From Cristatella mucedo (Eukaryota > Bryozoa > Phylactolaemata > Cristatellidae), in NCBI GenBank assembly GCA_009760855.2, contig WPIO01000094.1, positions 1,225,001 through 1,245,000 of the forward strand: DNA of 20,000 nucleotides. Direction: 5' to 3'. The notes under the pieces are model-generated. The model was given only the letters and a program-made list of their open reading frames with translations. It did not search any database and was not told the DNA's origin. Shown one piece after another: positions 17,880-20,000 of this stretch. Each line of letters begins with the position of its first letter. Position 1 is the first letter of the stretch. A program made the translations under genes and the position numbers.

Positions 17880-18165
17880 AATATAAACCATGATTATGAA
17901 AGTTGATCGTCCTTCGTCGACATTAGGGAATGTATTTAGTCTCTAATTCGAACTATTTTTCCGACGAAGAAATTTGAGAAACGCTCAGCTAATTCGCCAC
18001 AAGTATCGCGGGTCAGTAGGCTTGCAAAGAAGCTGTCAAGAACGTTGTCGGCAGTGGAATTTAGCATATTAGGGTTATTGATCAGTTGTTCCTGTAATTC
18101 GCTGTAAATTATTGACGAAGCCTTAGGTGAAATAGATTCCAGCGACCTAAAGCACTATGAGGTTG
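17880..18165 (-). pseudogene. LINE relic: linker region before the reverse transcriptase
   Basis: The minus strand reads ELAERFSNFFVGKIVRIRD (about 18000-17943), matching NLAYRFSRFFVQKIDKIRE of copy B, and just before it ASLLTRDTCG against SCLPDDPCD. Further upstream an open stretch reads SIIYSELQEQLINNPNMLNS (about 18120-18061). In L2/CR1-like proteins this segment lies between endonuclease and RT. The RT itself is not found between here and the tail at 17325, so the element is internally deleted or was overwritten. Confidence 0.68.
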
Positions 18166-18179
18166 CCAAGCGGTGGACA

Positions 18180-18840
18180 CTGAGAACCTGTCAGCATTGC
18201 TGTTTTTTTGAACGTTAAAAGGCTTTCTGAAAATTCAAGTTCTTTTGAGCTCCAAATACCGTACCCAATCCAAAATACCCATAATTGTGTATTTTTGATA
18301 AAGCTTATTATAAATTGATACCGTGAATTAGAAAACTCGAACGTCCTGATCAAAGGGTAAAGCATGATAGACTGCCCTGCTTAAAGCCTATTGCTCGACT
18401 TACTGAGTGCTCCTCTGAGCTAGACCTTTTATACCGCCGAACCATAGTTGATGACATAAGTGGCTTCTAACAAGTGTAATTCATGAACCAGGAATTATAC
18501 TTCAGCCGTCATTATTTGGCTGATGTGGCACTCCGAGTGTCACTTCGAACCAGCTAAAATTAAAGCGACAACGGCCGGTATAATGAGTTGACCTAACCAA
18601 AAACCTTACAGTTGTAGGTGCCAACTATTATTCAGGTGTTATAGATGTTAGTGTTTGGCTTCTCCTCCACGTTTCTCGAATAAACACATTAATCAATTAG
18701 TAAATAAAGTATGCATAATACATACAATAATGCTCAAATAATACACAGTAAATATATGAATACATTATTAATACCGAGTATTTTAGACACTTTCTCCGCA
18801 GCTGTCACAGCAGCCAGCCAGTCTTCATGTATAATTCCTT
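18180..18840. other. AT-rich, no recognisable feature
   Basis: A 72-codon minus-strand frame (18365-18147) has no domain pattern. The remainder is AT-rich with TAATA and ATACA runs at 18700-18780. Confidence 0.45.
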
Positions 18841-18985
18841 TGCACTCACTCTAAGAGAAGTAAGTCTTAATCTAGGCGCTTCACCTATGCCACGGGATTC
18901 GAACTCACGGCTTCTTTCATTAGACGCGAGTAACTACGAGTCCTTTTCTTCCGTCCACGTGAAAGGCCGTCACGTGAGGTGCCGA
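18841..18985 (-). mobile_element. Second tRNA-derived SINE relic with LINE-like tail
   Basis: On the minus strand a tRNA-like head (ACTCGTAGTTACTCGCGTCT, 18942-18923) leads to a very good B box AGTTCGAATCC (18905-18895). After 14 further bases comes GAAGCGCCTAGATTAAG, resembling the family 1 tail AAGCGCCTAG...GATTAAG, then TTCTC and GAGTGCA. The order head, B box, short spacer, hairpin is the same as in the SINE at 5788-5965. Parts of the hairpin are deleted, so this is an older or separately decayed copy. Confidence 0.55.
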
Positions 18986-19041
18986 GCTGAGTTCTAGCCA
19001 ATCCGCAAAAGATTCGGACGCTCGGCACCTCGGACGCTCAG
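18951..19041. promoter_or_regulatory. Paired CACGTG motifs with an 11-bp inverted repeat
   Basis: CACGTG (E-box core) occurs at 18956-18961 and 18971-18976 within a near-tandem CCGT(C)CACGTGA repeat. The second flows into GAGGTGCCGAG (18976-18986), perfectly inverted as CTCGGCACCTC at 19021-19031. CGGACGCTC is also directly repeated at 19015-19023 and 19031-19039. A CpG-rich, possibly protein-bound site next to the SINE relic; function is inferred only from motif type. Confidence 0.35.
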
Positions 19042-20000
19042 CAGAGATTTCTGGTAAGCTCGGCTGTCGGCTTAAGCTATATCAGCTAAATGGACACGAA
19101 AGAAATTAATCTATAACCTAGAACAGAGTTGGCAGGAACCTCGGGCACACGAGCCTGTTCTTGGCCCTACATTTTAGAGCACATTTTGAGCACGATATTG
19201 ACAATACAATTATCATGAAGGCAACACTAATCATAGAGAGCTGAGCGAAAATTCGCCCAATTTCCAAGACTTCTTGCCTTTCAGGGATATTGGAACGAGT
19301 AGTAGCAGAACATTTACATTTTCATATTCAAACTTCAAACTTACTATAAGCTCCTAGTTTTTTTTCGGCACAAACATTTCACACATTCAGAATTGTACTG
19401 AGTGCATACAGACTTCTTACCGTTATTGTTACTTTAATTTTCAGAAAGCCTACTTGGCTTTATATTTTGATACAAGTGATTAAATCTGTCTTGAATGCCT
19501 ATCGTATCTACGAAAAATGACGAGTACTTCGGTGCATTGGTTTGGGCCCTGTCTCAGTGGGATAATTTAAAAAGTAGATATCAACAGAAAACGATCATCC
19601 AGTAAGCCTTTGAAGTATTTACCCACCTAATAAATTTCGGATCAGATAAATGTTTTAAATTTAAACTATCCAGCTGGTGGATTTAGTCGAAAAGCACAGT
19701 GTGGGTTGTCAGTTTACAGAAAAGAACACTAAGCAACTTCCACCTAGATTTGATTCTCAAGCCTTGAATTCAATTATTCCCCGACTCTCTCATTTACATG
19801 CCAGCATGTAGCGCTTAAATTTGCATTCTGTGAGAAGCAACATTTCTCGAATGATATGCAGAAAAAGCCAGATTAATATTGAGTGTATAAGTCGTAAGTA
19901 ATATTAATATGACCAGCTTAACCTTTCAGATTGGTTCAATTAGCCGGAAAACTTTTTGCAGCCTCTGCATTGAATCTGGCTATTGCCATCCAATGTAATT
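19042..20000. other. AT-rich, no recognisable feature
   Basis: No exon, repeat or element was recognised. If the FN3 gene extends upstream, its earlier exons should lie here or beyond the window; none with an FN3 opening pattern was found by reading the minus strand. Confidence 0.4.

Noticed and set aside
18147-18365. 72-codon minus-strand frame as an upstream exon of the FN3 gene
   Set aside because: It lacks an FN3 or Ig pattern, and no acceptor or donor with fitting phase was seen.

Overview
This window looks like AT-rich, repeat-laden nuclear DNA from an animal, most likely a marine-type invertebrate; the exact phylum cannot be told from the sequence. It has no operons, no closely spaced genes and no bacterial ribosome binding sites. 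Instead it holds short exons with splice-like borders, introns of 6-7 kb, long (AC)n and (AAT)n microsatellites, tRNA-like SINE heads and many decayed LINE retrotransposons.

The only host gene supported is on the minus strand. Three exon candidates (16316-16141, 9256-9078 and 2907-2745) encode pieces of fibronectin type III (FN3) domains. Their splice phases agree: the first ends in phase 1 and the second begins in phase 1; the second ends in phase 0 and the third begins in phase 0; the third ends in phase 1 at a strong donor. The last two exons together make one FN3 domain split by a 6.2 kb intron. They are a slice of a larger extracellular, probably adhesion- or receptor-type protein whose ends lie outside the window.

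The introns are packed with one L2/CR1-like non-LTR retrotransposon family, called family 1 here. Copies or fragments lie at 3625-4430 (plus strand), 4978-5665, 6801-6959 plus 8445-8610 (split by a younger insertion), 9790-9900, 12835-14490, 14871-16025, and 17325-17435 with 17880-18165. A second, more decayed LINE (family 2) lies at about 7370-8440, inside the split family 1 copy. Family 1 copies end in a double hairpin followed by (ATT)n.

Two tRNA-derived SINEs (about 5790-5960 and 18841-18985) appear to carry that same hairpin as their 3' tail, which suggests a LINE/SINE partnership in which the LINE reverse transcriptase moved the SINE. This is the most interesting system in the window.

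The remainder is intron or intergenic DNA with a 400 bp purine (GA) tract at 11500-11905, next to a CpG-richer block at 11150-11480. Several stretches hold nothing recognisable: 1-1110, 1680-2690, 4430-4800, 6070-6800, 9900-10600, 11906-12540, 18180-18840 and 19040-20000.
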